64,000 nucleotides of DNA from Thuidium tamariscinum (lineage: Eukaryota; Streptophyta; Bryopsida; Hypnales; Thuidiaceae). Numbering within the stretch: position 1 is the stretch's first letter; every line of letters begins with the position of its first letter. Below are positions 48,897 through 60,418 of the stretch, piece after piece. Below the pieces are notes generated by a model that was not told the DNA's origin, did not search any database, and worked only from the letters and a program-made list of their open reading frames with translations. The position numbers and the translations under genes are program-made. The stretch lies in contig OX344752.2 in the NCBI GenBank assembly GCA_947034885.2, positions 744,001 to 808,000 of the forward strand, read 5' to 3'.

Positions 48897-49186
48897 CATT
48901 AGATGAAATCTGAGGGCATTACAGCGCCGTTTCGGGTCTATTCCCAAAATGGCTCCTAATGCCGTTGTTTGTTGTCAGGCCGATTTTTATTAAAAATTTA
49001 AAAAGATAAAAAATAGAGTCCTAAAATATGAAAATAAGTCCAAATTTTTTATTTATTTTTTGAAAAAAAATAAAATTATTACGTGGCAAGATCGCGACCA
49101 CGTAGGATTCGAGTTCATAGGGCAAAAATTGCGTTCCCGCAGTCCGGAACCCGCAGTCTCCTAATGCCCTCAAATTTCATCTAATG
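48897..49186. mobile_element. Stem-loop MITE, CATTAGATGAAAT end type
   Basis: The 290-bp element starts CATTAGATGAAATCTGAGGG and, on the minus strand, ends CATTAGATGAAATTTGAGGG, with the match running on to about 30 bp. It carries CCGTTTCGGG near the left end, a central TACGTGG...CCACGTA stem at 49080-49104 and CCCGCAGTCCGG near the right end. There is no coding frame. Target duplication is unresolved because the ends are themselves CA/TG. Confidence 0.75.
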
Positions 49187-49263
49187 TGTTTGATAAGGGA
49201 GGAGGCTCAGTAATGGACCATCTAAGGGAATAAGGTTCTCTATGTGGAAAAGGTGGTAGCTGA

Positions 49264-49480
49264 CACTAGTAGAATCCCCCGTTTAATGTGACAAGACCTA
49301 ATTTTTCTTGACGGATTTTGCTAGATGTCAAATGTAACAACCTGTGTTTTTATGTCAACATTGATGTTTATATTGAACATTTTTGTTGACATAAAAACTT
49401 GAATTGTTACATTTGGTGTCTAACAAAATCTGTCAAGAAAAATTAGGTCTTATCACATTAAACAAGGGGTTCTACTAGTG
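49264..49480. mobile_element. CACTA-type foldback MITE, near-perfect
   Basis: The 217-bp element starts CACTAGTAGAA and ends TTCTACTAGTG. Its two halves are inverted copies over about 100 bp (GTTTAATGTGA, AAGACCTAATTTTTCTTGAC, GATTTTG and so on). It is flanked by TGA on both sides (49261-49263, 49481-49483), the 3-bp duplication expected of CACTA elements. The near-identity of the arms suggests a young insertion. Confidence 0.82.
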
Positions 49481-49483
49481 TGA

Positions 49484-50502
49484 GAGTTTGAAAAAAATAT
49501 GGTAGGGAAGAAGAAATTGAAGAGGATTTAGGGCAAATTTTCAGCATATTTTTTTGAGTCATAGTAATTTTTTAAAGCATAATCAAAGTTGAACTACCTT
49601 AGGTCCCTATTAGTGTTCCCAGACAAGAGTAGTAATGAAAACCAAGAATGATGTAAACATTGCAAGTGAGGCCCACAATGCTTTAAGAGCATGCCTTGAA
49701 TGCTCTACATAGAGTCTTAAAAGTGTGTACCATATCTTATGTAAGGAACACCAAGCATATACAACCACCTCATATGCATATGTCAATTTGTAAAATTTTA
49801 AAAAGAAAGTACTGTACATTTCTACTTCTAGTAAAGACCACTCATTACAATCACCAAATCGACATGCAAAGAATTTGTAAATCACTTACTAATAGGATTC
49901 TGTGTTGTAAACTGAAATTAAAAATTTTGCCATCTTCTGCACCATTTTAGGAACTTTTATAGGGGCAATTTTTGAACCTAAGTGGTTTTTGAACCTCCTC
50001 CTATAGTACCATTTGGGCAGAAGGTCCCCATTAAATCACATCAGCCAACAAGCTGGATTTTAGTTGTTAATTAGTAAATTAAGATATTAATTAATTGATT
50101 TATTAACTTACTAAAACAAATCACTTTGTCACTTTGCCTTCCCAGGTGTATTTTACAATACATCAGCTCATTTGGGTCTTTATCAACGTTCATACTTTAT
50201 AAGTAGTAAATTTTGATGATTTGAATAAGAAAATCAATACAAAGATTAACCTCCAATAATACAAAAAATAGTCTAGGCTGTTTATATTTAATTATGGCAT
50301 CATCTATAAACTAAAGATCAAAAGAAATTCAAAGAGATATGTTCAATTACTATGACTCATAAGAAAATAATATATGTATACGAAGTAAAAGAATAGCTTC
50401 TTTTTTTCTTTATAAAAAAATGCTAATAATGGGTTGTAGCACTATGTAGTTTAGATATCAAGGTTGTATACCATCAATTTATCACTTTTAGGATATTAAA
50501 AA
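49484..50502. other. AT-rich intergenic, no gene supported
   Basis: The overlapping frames at 49610-49885 and 49696-49950 have no recognisable domain. Confidence 0.3.
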
Positions 50503-50645
50503 CCGTAAGCTTTTGTTGCTACAATGCTATTTATAAAAATGTTTCCAGCATATATTTTTTGTTCCATTGTCAAGCAACAACAGTGCTGGAAATTGGAAGC
50601 TAGAAAAAAATATTAAAAATTAAAATTAAAAATTAAAATAAATAA

Positions 50646-50681
<36 letters not shown>

Positions 50682-50805
50682 TAAATATTATTATCTGATG
50701 TGGCAGTCTCTTGGCTACATTAGATTGCTAGTGTGGCAGATTTCACCTAGTTCCCACGGTCCAAGAATTCACAATCTTCCAATACAACAAAAAAAACTCT
50801 TATAG
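50503..50805. mobile_element. Stem-loop MITE, eroded copy
   Basis: The right half matches the copy at 20000-20239: ATCTGATGTGGCAGTCTC, ACATTAGATTGC, TTCCCACGGTCC and ACTCTTATA at the end. The left end near GTAAGCTTTTGTTGC is worn. The core holds AAAT repeats and (AT)n at about 50651-50679. Confidence 0.5.
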
Positions 50806-50869
50806 TCTTAAAAATCGTAAACGACACCTTATGGCAGCTCAACAAAAATGATTTTAAAATATAAAACGA

Positions 50870-50968
50870 TTTTTAAATTTTAAATTATTTTTAAATTTTA
50901 AATTATTTTTAAATTTTAAATTATTTTTAAATTTTAAATTATTTTTAAATTTTAAATTATTTTTAAAT
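50870..50968. repeat. 19-bp AT-only minisatellite
   Basis: About five perfect or nearly perfect copies of TTTTTAAATTTTAAATTAT lie head to tail. Confidence 0.75.
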
Positions 50969-51339
50969 TTAGAAAAAGGATCTTATTACTATAAAGTTGT
51001 ATGTGTTCAATAAAAATTTCATGTTTATTGAACTTGAGCTTCAAAAGTTATAATAGACAATAGGAAAGTGATCCACATTGTGATGAGGAATAGGACTAGT
51101 GTTTCTTGCAATGACCCAAAAACATTCATTAAACATAGAGTTGCAAACTTAAAATTCTTCAAGGTTGGCAAATTAATTGGGGTTTATAAGAGAATGTTTA
51201 ATTCTCAACGCCCAAAGTAAAAACTAGTAAGGATTTTCTTTCAGAAGGCAATATGGCTCTAGAGCATAGACAACATTTAGAAATGGGTAGTCAAAGTAAA
51301 TCCTAAGCCATTTGGGAAGTTCATGTAATAGTTATTAAA

Positions 51340-51641
51340 CATAAGAGGATTTTCAGCTACTCTAGAAGACTGTGAGTTCTCAGGCCGTGGGAACTCTCTG
51401 AATGCTGCCACAGAGGCGATCTGATGTGGCCAAGAGATTGCCACATCAGATAATCAAATTTAATTAATATTTTAATATTTTTTTTGAAAAAAAAATTATT
51501 TTTTAATTATTTTTTAAATTTTTTAATAATATTTTAATATAAAAAAATTATTTTTTTATTTTTTATTATTTTATCTGACGCGTTTGCAAACTGGGGAACA
51601 GGCTGAAACGGTCTCCTAAAGCCCTGAAAAATCCTCTTATG
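51340..51641. mobile_element. Stem-loop MITE, CATAAGAGG end type
   Basis: Starts CATAAGAGGATTTTCAG and, on the minus strand, ends CATAAGAGGATTTTTCAG. A perfect stem ATCTGATGTGGC/GCCACATCAGAT lies in the left half. The right part (GAAACGGTCTCCTAAAGCC) is the complement of GGCATTAGGAGACCGTTTC in the copy at 57220, which ties the two end types together. Size 302 bp. Confidence 0.68.
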
Positions 51642-54600
51642 CCTAATCCCAACCAACATTTTTTGTAAGAATGAATGGTTTTCCTTTAGCATCAAAAAAT
51701 TAAAACTCTATTTACAAACTAATCAATTAAAAGAATTACAATGATGAAAAATTTAAAGAAGAAACAAAGTGATTTGGGAATCCAATAGAACTTCAAAGAT
51801 GGACAAGATGAAGAGACATAGTGGGAATGTATATTAAAGTCAATAGGCTCATCCTATGGATGCTTTGGTCACCATACCAATCAAAAGTGGGGCATTGGAT
51901 AATGACATACTAATGATGTAATTGCCTTTAGGGAGGCCAATTTTTATTATTTGGTTTCAAAATAGAAAAATCAGTAGGCAAATCTTTTTTTCACCTAGAA
52001 TATCTTACAACTCTTGAAAACAAATTAGTACATGAATATGAATGTTTTCAAATAATTGAATGAGAGACGCATGAAATGAGAGTCATAATTATTGAAGTTA
52101 GGAATATAGTACTACAAATCAAACCAAAAGAAATTGAAGAGTATGATTTGGTCATTTTGTCTTCAAAAAGTCAAGGACCTACACTTCAACTTGAATGAGA
52201 AGGTGTGAAAGAAGTTTGGGAATTGCTAAAGATTTGAAACCAACATTTTTTATCATAAGATGTACAAAGATAGTACCAAATTATCCTCTTACAAATTAAC
52301 CACAAGTAGGGACACTTTAAACTTAGAGGCATGGCCATTTGCTTTGAACTTGATTGCACATATTTTAGCCTCATGCTAGTCTTATCACAAGTGAGGATGT
52401 GGGGCTTGAAATCCAACAAAATGATCAAACTTTTAGCTATAAAGTCTCCCTCAATTGGACTTTCACAATTAGATGGAGATGAAAGGATTTGATTCTAGAG
52501 ATATGGACCAATTTTTTGCATGCTTGTGGCACCCATGGTTGCCAAAGAAATTTCATTGATGGTTTAGTTGATGGTGGTCTCCCAATTGGCAATTACATTA
52601 TGAGAATTGGGCACTTGGAGAATTCTAATTTCTATGATCAAGGGGGGTACCTTTCAAATGGCCAAATATGCATTCATTGAATGAATAAAGTTGATAACAA
52701 TTTGGAATAATTATACTTATTAAAATTGATTAATTTTTTTTTCATTTCATGCCTTCTTAATAGTTTACACCAATATAGAGGTCATGAATTTTTATAGAGT
52801 TGTTCTCACTGGAAAAATAGTAAAGGAAGTCACACAAGGAAATTTTTCAATTTTCTATCCCCTTTTTCATTTTTTTTACAAGTTAAAAGAACCTATTTAC
52901 ATCATGTGACTATTTGTACCACTCTATGTCCATTAGTATCAAAAACCAACATTTGAAAGTTTAGAATGCACATTACTAAAACACAATTGTGCAAATAGGA
53001 TTCTTTTGAATTGTGGGTCAAATCAAATAGGGCTCCTACTTAAACATGGAAACAATAGAGCCTATGATTCTCTCCCAAAAATTTAAATTTTTTAGAATAG
53101 AATCATACTATAATGTAGAACAAACTTAATAGTGTAAATTTTTTTTTGTCCCTCTATGTTTAGAAATATGGTTATAAATCTTCAACTTGAAACTTCACAA
53201 AATGCTTCTATTGAAGAATTTCTCAAATTTTCCACGTCAAGTAGAAATTACAATTTAGAAGGTTTAAATTTGTTGATTTGGCTCAAAAGCAAAAAAAATC
53301 ATTTTCAATGTCAAAATCAAGTACTAGGGAGAAAAAAACTCAAAGTATTGAGATAAACTAGTGTAGGTAAGATAGGAGGTTGACAAATGGAGCTCTAAAA
53401 GATAGAACAAAATTTTGCAAAAGTGAAACATCTTAAAACATTTTTCAATAAATTTTCTTTAAAAGACAAGTAGAATTGATATTAATCCAAGTTGTTTCAT
53501 ATTTTCTTAAAAATTTGTAGAATTAGATATAAAATTTTGAAGTTGAAGTGGCATATTGGCATAGGTCTCTAAAATGAAGCATTTCCTAAAATGTACACAA
53601 TTTGTATATTGATGAAGGTTATAAAAAAGAAACATGTAGAAACAATGTACTTTTAAGGATGTGCTTCATTTTAGAGCCTACTCACTTTAAGAACCTCCTA
53701 CTTTAGTGTACCATTTTTTGAATAAACCTTCTTGTGTAAAATAAAAAATAAGTAAAACTCTTGAATTAAAGTCAATCATGTAGATACAACATCAAAGAAG
53801 TTGCGCATGCAAGAAACTTCTTAAAATCATCCATTCATAAATATGGTCAAAGCTTGTTTGACCATCCAATGGACACAAAATGTCCTTGGCATTCTTCTAG
53901 GCACAATCCTCAAAGGATGTTGAGGATACAAAGTATTCGATGGATGACTTTCTCACATACTATAGAAGCAAAGAATACACCTATTGGTTTAAAAATTGAA
54001 TCATATTTTGCCATGTTTATCACCAAAGTAGCATCCTTCCAAGAATAAACCAAGCTTGTAACTTCAGAGCATTTTACAATACTAAAATCAAGTTCCATGC
54101 ATTCAAATCTTCTTTCTTCTAAAAGTGTCGAGTGTAGAGGAACATTGACTTGAAAATTTTGGTAGCTCTCTTAGAATTATTGATAATCTAGACCTCAATT
54201 CCTTCATTATCTTCACTTTGTAATTCAAAAGTGACTTCAGTGTCACTCTAACAAACAACTAAAAAGCATCACTACTTTCTAATCATACAAAGTTGGCTAC
54301 AATTGATTTTTCTACAAATTGTTTTAATACTCCATTATTCACAAATGTACTTATTAAGTGAGGTGTTGAAGGCTCATTTTCCCATGTTGCATAATCTTTT
54401 ATCATTTTATCATTTTATTCCTTTTTCTAGATTTTTACATCTTTTAGTTGCTTATATTTTTAGATACAAGTATGGGTGATTGTAAAAAACACTTCATGTT
54501 TTGGTTTCAAAAACATAGTTTTAGGCCACAAGATTGGCAGTATTGTACTATACTGGCAATATTGTGCTACACTAGGTCACTAGCAATAGAGCTCGTTAGC

Positions 54601-55049
54601 ACTACGCTTGCAAATCTTAATCATCAATGTCAAGTATCTACAGATTTGGATTATTAGTCAACCATTTTTTTTTACTTTTTGAGAAAGTGCCAAGATGGTG
54701 ATCACTTCAAATTTGGTGAAGCATTGTATTTTTACATGCATCTATCTTTTGGACTTAAGAACACACTTTTTCGTCATATTCATACACTTTTTCATCCAAA
54801 TTTGGCAACTTCATCCATATTTTAAAGAAAAGTAGAAAATTTCTAGCAAAAAAAGATTACTTTTATTTGACAAAAAAAAGACATTTATTTTGAAATAGTG
54901 CAATTCGGCTACACGGTGCTAGAAAAAAAAGGCTGGTCAGTACTATGTAGTCTTATAGACTGTTACAAAGTACTATAGAGGCCATTGGTAGTAGAAAATA
55001 GCAAAAAAGGGGGTTGTGGACCTTTTCATTTTTAATAATTCAAAAAAAT
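51642..55049. other. AT-rich intergenic, no gene supported
   Basis: Several short frames (for example 52489-52680 and 53854-54048) lack start context, splice support or recognisable domains. No RNA gene or clear TIR element was found. Confidence 0.3.
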
Positions 55050-55782
55050 TCAAAAACTGTACTTGTCGGCGATGGGGTAACTACAAACGTAACTCACTTT
55101 CTCACAAGCCGGAAGTACTTGAACCATCAAACCTGTCCAACCATTACCCCATTTTGAGCATCTCTGTTTAGACATAGCGGTGCATATTACCTTCCTGGAG
55201 TAGCGCGGGAAACAGGGAGCCGATTTTACGAAGTACGAGAGGAAGGCAAACCTTTCGAATAAATCAACTAGTAACCCTAAATGGACATAAACACAACCTC
55301 TAACAAAAATGATTGAATTGTAAATGAAAGCCAAAACCCCAACAAGACACAACTCAGATCACCGCAACCCAACCCATCACACAAGTTAAGGGGTGGATTG
55401 GGGAACTCAAACTTAAAGATCAAGGTGTGAAACCCTAATTATCAAGACGCTACAAACCATTGGCGAACCCTTCATGTGGAAACATGCCCTCCAAATGTCT
55501 CAATGAGCCGTGTCACAACACAAAAAATTAGACAGGAGATTACACCCCTCTCTTCTAAAGAAAGCCTCAAGAAGATAGGAAACAATTCTAAACCAGAAGA
55601 GACCAAGTGCGAGGCCAAAATCCAACTGTGAATTCGACTGGACATCTGACAAAGAACTACCGGACACCCAAACCCATCAACCTTCCCCCTGTAGAGTAGG
55701 TCCGGCACAAAAGGGGGATCACACAAATTACAAATTACAAATCTTAAAAATAAAGAAAAAACTCGGGGCCAGGTGAAAGCAC

Positions 55783-56035
55783 CTGCATTTGCAGCCTTGA
55801 GCAACAACAGCTTCTCTTCCCGTAGTTGCGCCTTCTCTCCCCGCAGTTGCTCCTCCCTTCTCCATAGCGTTGGACGGTCAGCATCGGACGGTGAGGCTGC
55901 CAGTTGATTCTCCACTTCATCGATTTTTTGTTGTACTTCCCTGATCTCTAAATTCAGGTCATCGATTTTTTGCTGTACTTCCCTGATCTCTCGATTCAGG
56001 TCTTCCATCCCGGGATCTATCGCCTTGCACCACCC
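55783..56035 (-). CDS. Coiled-coil exon (EEQLR...EKLLLL type), gene fragment
   Basis: A minus-strand exon is framed by acceptor TTGCAG before 56035 and donor CAG|GTGCTT at 55783. It codes for about 84 residues: a short start (GWCKAIDPGMEDL), two near-identical 14-residue heptad units (NREIREVQQKIDD and NLEIREVQQKIDE), then RREEQLRGEKAQLREEKLLLL. Long coiled coils of this EEQLR/EKLLLL form occur at the N-terminal side of kinases and other domains in mosses, fungi and oomycetes. No partner domain was found; a possible downstream exon near 55075-55180 (GWTGLMVQVLPACEK) is weak. It may be a partial gene copy. The sequence is GC-richer than its surroundings. Confidence 0.5.
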
Positions 56036-57162
56036 CTGCAACATGCAACCTCCGCTGTCACACCCATCGTCACGGCTTGCAATCCAAAGTGCAAAGGCTT
56101 TGCAAATCCAAGGTCCTAGGCTTGCAATCCAATTATCAACTAAAAATAAGAGATGTCCTCATTGAACAACCTCATAGCCGAAGATATATGCAGAACAATG
56201 ACCACCGAAACCCTACGATATCCAGAACTCAGTAAAGCAGAGAAAAATGTAGACTATTGCAGAGACAATGAGGGAAAAGAGGAACAGCGTCCACGCTACA
56301 ACTCACTAGAATTTGATGCCGCAGCACCCACGACCCCGCAGCACGCAGCACGCCAAGTCCGCACCAAGACAAAACCCTGAAATCGAAAAGAAACTCGTGC
56401 ATGCGATGCGGAGAGGTGAAAAGCAATAAGGGAAATGAAACCTTAGCACCGGACTTGCATATATATAATAAATAAATATTTCTAAAGTCCAAGACAATAT
56501 TTAAAAATAGATACTTAGTTTAAAAATATTGTATAAAAGTTTATTTTTATAATAGAGAGAGAGAGTTAAAATTATAGATATATGTATATATAAATATAGG
56601 TATAGAGACCTTTTAGAAGCAATGTAAAAGATGAAGCTTTTATTTTATTTTCTATAATTATGCTAAATGTGGAATCCAAACTTTATCACTGCGGGGCCGA
56701 GACCCTGTATTTGCACCCTCCCGTTGGTACCCGCTTACCATATGACAACCGGATCTTCCCATGCAGTACCGTTACCCTCTCTGGTACCCGGACCCGTCCA
56801 GGCCATACCCGATGTTACTCGGGTCTGTTGTGAACACATTGAATTTTTTCCCTTAATTTGTGAAGGTTTTTGACTATGTTTTCACAAAAAATGCTTTAGA
56901 ATTGCCATTTTTGATGCGAGGGTCAAATTTTACGAAAAAAAAATTTCGAATGCATGTAATAATAAGATCTTGCAGTAGATTAATTTAAGAAGATGTAGAA
57001 ACAAATCCAAACAAAATTTTGCTATGTAGATTGCAAAATGCTAGCATTTGAATTGAAAAAATTCATTTTTTATCCTTGCAAAAGTTTAAGAAGCTACACT
57101 TCTCAAGGTCATAATTGCATGTTTAGGATTTAGGATTTGCATATAATAAAGAACTCATGATG
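56036..57162. other. Flank of the coiled-coil fragment; worn repeat
   Basis: The part to about 56420 is GC-richer and may belong to the fragment's 5' region. From about 56865 to 57125 a partial copy of TTAA family B occurs in plus orientation, with TTTTCACAAAAAATGCT, GATCTTGCAGTAG and GCATTTGAATTGA shared with 20730-20960. Confidence 0.4.
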
Positions 57163-57219
57163 CTAGCATGTGAGCTTAAATTAGCAAGCCTACAAGCCTA
57201 AAGCCTATATTGTGTAAGT

Positions 57220-57524
57220 CATTAGATGAAATCTGAGTGCATTAGGAGACCGTTTCGGGTCTGTTCCCGAAACGGCTCCCAATGCCGCAGATCCTCGTCA
57301 GGCCGATTTTTATGGGAAAAAAAAAAAAAAAAAAAAATTCTTTTTTTTTGGGTCCTGAAATATGAAAATAAGTCCAAAATTTATTTTTTTTATTTTGAAA
57401 AAATATATATATATATTACGTGGCAGTGTCCCGACCACGTAGGATTCGGGTTCACAGGGCAGAAACTGCGTTCCTGCAGTCCGGGAACCCGCAGTCTCCT
57501 AATGCCCTCAAATTTCTTCTAATG
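57220..57524. mobile_element. Stem-loop MITE, CATTAGATGAAAT end type
   Basis: The 305-bp element starts CATTAGATGAAATCTGAG and closes with CTTCTAATG. It has a perfect subterminal hairpin CCGTTTCGGG/CCCGAAACGG with loop TCTGTT, a central ACGTGG...CCACGT stem ending at 57441, and GCAGTCCGGGAACCCGCAG at the right. The frame over it is chance. A GCTAG-family fragment (57163-57219) abuts its left end. Confidence 0.75.
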
Positions 57525-59700
57525 CTAATCTTTTATATTGAAGCAAAAATTAAAATTACAAAGAAATTGCGCAAAAAATACAGTAAAGGATAATACTTTA
57601 GGGAAAAAATCATTTATAAAATATAAAGCACCTATGACCGTGGGTGTAAATAATACATGACCATCAGTTCTTAAAAAATATTTGTAACTTTAGATTAAAT
57701 CATTTAGTAGTTAGTAGTACCTTACTACGTAGCGTTTAGGCAGCGTTTATCTTCTAGGCAGCATTTTCACTAAAATTGAAAATATTAAAATGTATTATCT
57801 CCTATATGAATTTTTTTGGAAAATTTGGATTTCAAAAATAGAAACAAGGACCCTGAATCAGATGAATTTACATCAATCCTTAGGTGTTAAAATTTTATAT
57901 TTTATTGGAATTCCCAAATGCGCTTGCAAAAGCAAACCTAGATTTCAATTAGTGGCAAGGGTCTACCCTCTCTAAATGTCACTTCACTAAATGTTATTTA
58001 TCTCTAATTGCTACAATTTTCTAATTCCCATATTGGAAACCAAAAAAACAATGTTATTTCCTTTTGTCTCAATATGATCTTCATGTTCTACTATGCCATA
58101 TTTAACTACTTTTGGACTATTGAAAGTTCAAAAGTTACAAAGGAAAAAATCTAGTGGACCTGGAGATTTCTAGATATTAGTGGAGGATTTAGTATTTTGA
58201 ATGTTTTGCAAGAAATGCAATTCTAATGCTTACAAGTTAGTCTACAAAAATTGTAAATCATGCTGTTGAGAATAGGTTTTATGAGGAGACAATGTCACAC
58301 AATGTGGTCAATTGAGACAAGTATTTCACATAGGTCAATGGATGCAGTGAGGATTACATAAACCTAAATGTTTGAGCTAACTTTTGAGTAACATTTAACT
58401 ACAGCTCCACTTAAAGAACTATGACTGCTAAAAATGATGTAAGATGTTTCATTGTGGACATTAACTAATTGTAAAATTAGTACAATATATACTCTAAGAA
58501 TCAAGTGCACCAAGATTAATGAAAACTAAATGAAACACATGTTCGATGGACGAAAAACAGATCGGGAAATCTCCCGATGCCTCCTTTGAAAAGAGTGTAG
58601 TAGTTGACCACCAAGATCAATTATTCTCAAGAAATGTATGTTTTGTGTATATGGCAACGACATTCTATCTCATACTGATAAAGAAGACTCATAATTCTCC
58701 TATCCAAAGTAAAGGACTAGAAATAAAATTCCTTCGACCAATTTCAGATGAGGTCTAGCCTAGAGCCGAATACCAACACTAACATTCAACACGCCTATTA
58801 TACCATTTGGAGATCTCCTCATGGCCTTTTGACTAGTGATACATAAGAGACGAAATCAAGGATTTATCTTGTTGGGCCTATTCAGATTCGCCTAGGCAGC
58901 TTCTCTACACCTTTTTTAAATAGCCCTTGATTTTGGGTTCACTCTCTTTGACCAAGTCCCATAAACTATAGCGGAGGCGTCAACCCAAGTAGGTGGAGTA
59001 TTTTCAATTACCCATTTATCATACCAGCACTCATTCCTTGAGCGTGTTCGCTATTATCCGGCGTCCAATATTGCAAGAAGAATTTTCCATAATTTTTAGC
59101 TTCTGGATCTTTACATACATTAGACAATGCTCTCCCTTATCAAACAGCACAGACTGCGGGGGTTTTCGGTCTCAAAAGAACCCATGAACCTGGGCGAATA
59201 TCAATCCAAGGGTTGAAACTTTCCCTTGTCGCTTCATTTGCGGGGCCGCAATACGGTTTTGGGTCCTTGTGAGTGTTTGGAACTCCACCCTCAAGTCCCA
59301 ACAAACACAACCAGGTTCTGGGTGAATTAGTAAAATTCCTACGGGTGAGTTGGTTATAGTAACGAGCTGCCTTCCAAGCAATGGAGCTTTTTACTATTTC
59401 CTTTTTGTTTATTCTAAATCAAAAGTTTTTTGAACTTGAAACTACGGAATAATGAGAAAGTAAACTATTCCTTTGAAAATCCTAACTTAATTTGCTTCTA
59501 AGATAATGGTGAATTTTCCTTAAGCAATGTCTAAATATTTGTGATTATTGAGTTCGGGGTATTTTAAGATCGTTAATTTCTAAACTATAATTTTTTATGA
59601 TTTTTTAGTTAATGTGTTTTATCGTTTTTCTAGGTCTAAATTGTCCCTATTCTAAGTGTTTGATAAATGAAGGTGAAAATCTAAACCACTTAGTCTATAA
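57525..59700. other. Intergenic; GC-richer island at about 58540-59390
   Basis: The first kilobase is AT-rich without signals. From about 58540 to 59390 composition changes and frames of 60-70 codons appear on both strands, none with a motif I recognise. It could be a transferred organelle piece, a worn gene or part of an element. Confidence 0.3.
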
Positions 59701-59719
59701 GTAAAAACTTATTATTAGA

Positions 59720-60418
59720 TTTTTACCGCTAACTGGTTTTTAAAGTTTATTCTAAATTCAATTTTCTTAAAAGAATTTTGATTGTTTACTTATTTTTCTT
59801 GAATTTTTTAATCCTAAAACTTTACAGTAAATTTTGACCGTTAATGGTTCATCAAAATTTATCGTGAGCATTTCGCCTATTCTAAACTATTTTTGAAATT
59901 AATTCTAACTTGTTTCTAACAATTCCCTAACGTCAATTCTAGCTTTTATTTTTGTTAATTAAATTTTTATCACATGTAGTGATTAGAATTTAATTAGTCT
60001 TGATTTTTTGGTTTATTTTTTATCTTTGTTGATTAATTTTAGTCCTAGTTCGAATTGATTGGCTAAGTCAATTTTGTTTTAGGTTTTCTATGTTTTTTAT
60101 TGTTTTTTTCTAACTACCTATGCTATTTCTACGCTTTAATGTAAGTCTACTTTTATTTTGGGGTTTAACTATTTCTATCTTTGATTTTTAGGAGTAAATA
60201 AAATTCTAAGTTATTTTTGCCTTCCTTAGTAAAAGTGAATTTCTTTTGGAATTTTGACCGCTAACCGGTTTTACAAAATTCTTTACTATTTGGTTCTACC
60301 CTTGGAATTTTCGAAAATTACTTAATTTTTAGGTAAAAGTTAAAATGTAAATTATTTTTGACCCTTTGGTGAAGGTTATTCACGGGCAATTTTGACCGTT
60401 AACCAGTTTACCAAAATT
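59720..60418 (+). repeat. Four copies of a palindromic TTTTGACCGTTAACC motif
   Basis: A motif of about 30 bp, AATTTTGACCGYTAACCGG then TTTACCAAAATT, occurs at 59720-59748, 59829-59860, 60248-60281 and 60388-60418. Its halves are partly complementary (AATTTTG/CAAAATT). The intervening DNA is T-rich and has no coding frame. Confidence 0.55.

Noticed and set aside
56660-56830. Possible structured RNA in a CCC/GGTACCCG-rich stretch
   Set aside because: It has no tRNA, snRNA or riboswitch layout that I could draw, and looks like worn short repeats.
57226-57522. 98-codon open frame
   Set aside because: It lies wholly inside a stem-loop MITE and runs through its hairpins and a poly(A) tract; the reading frame is chance.
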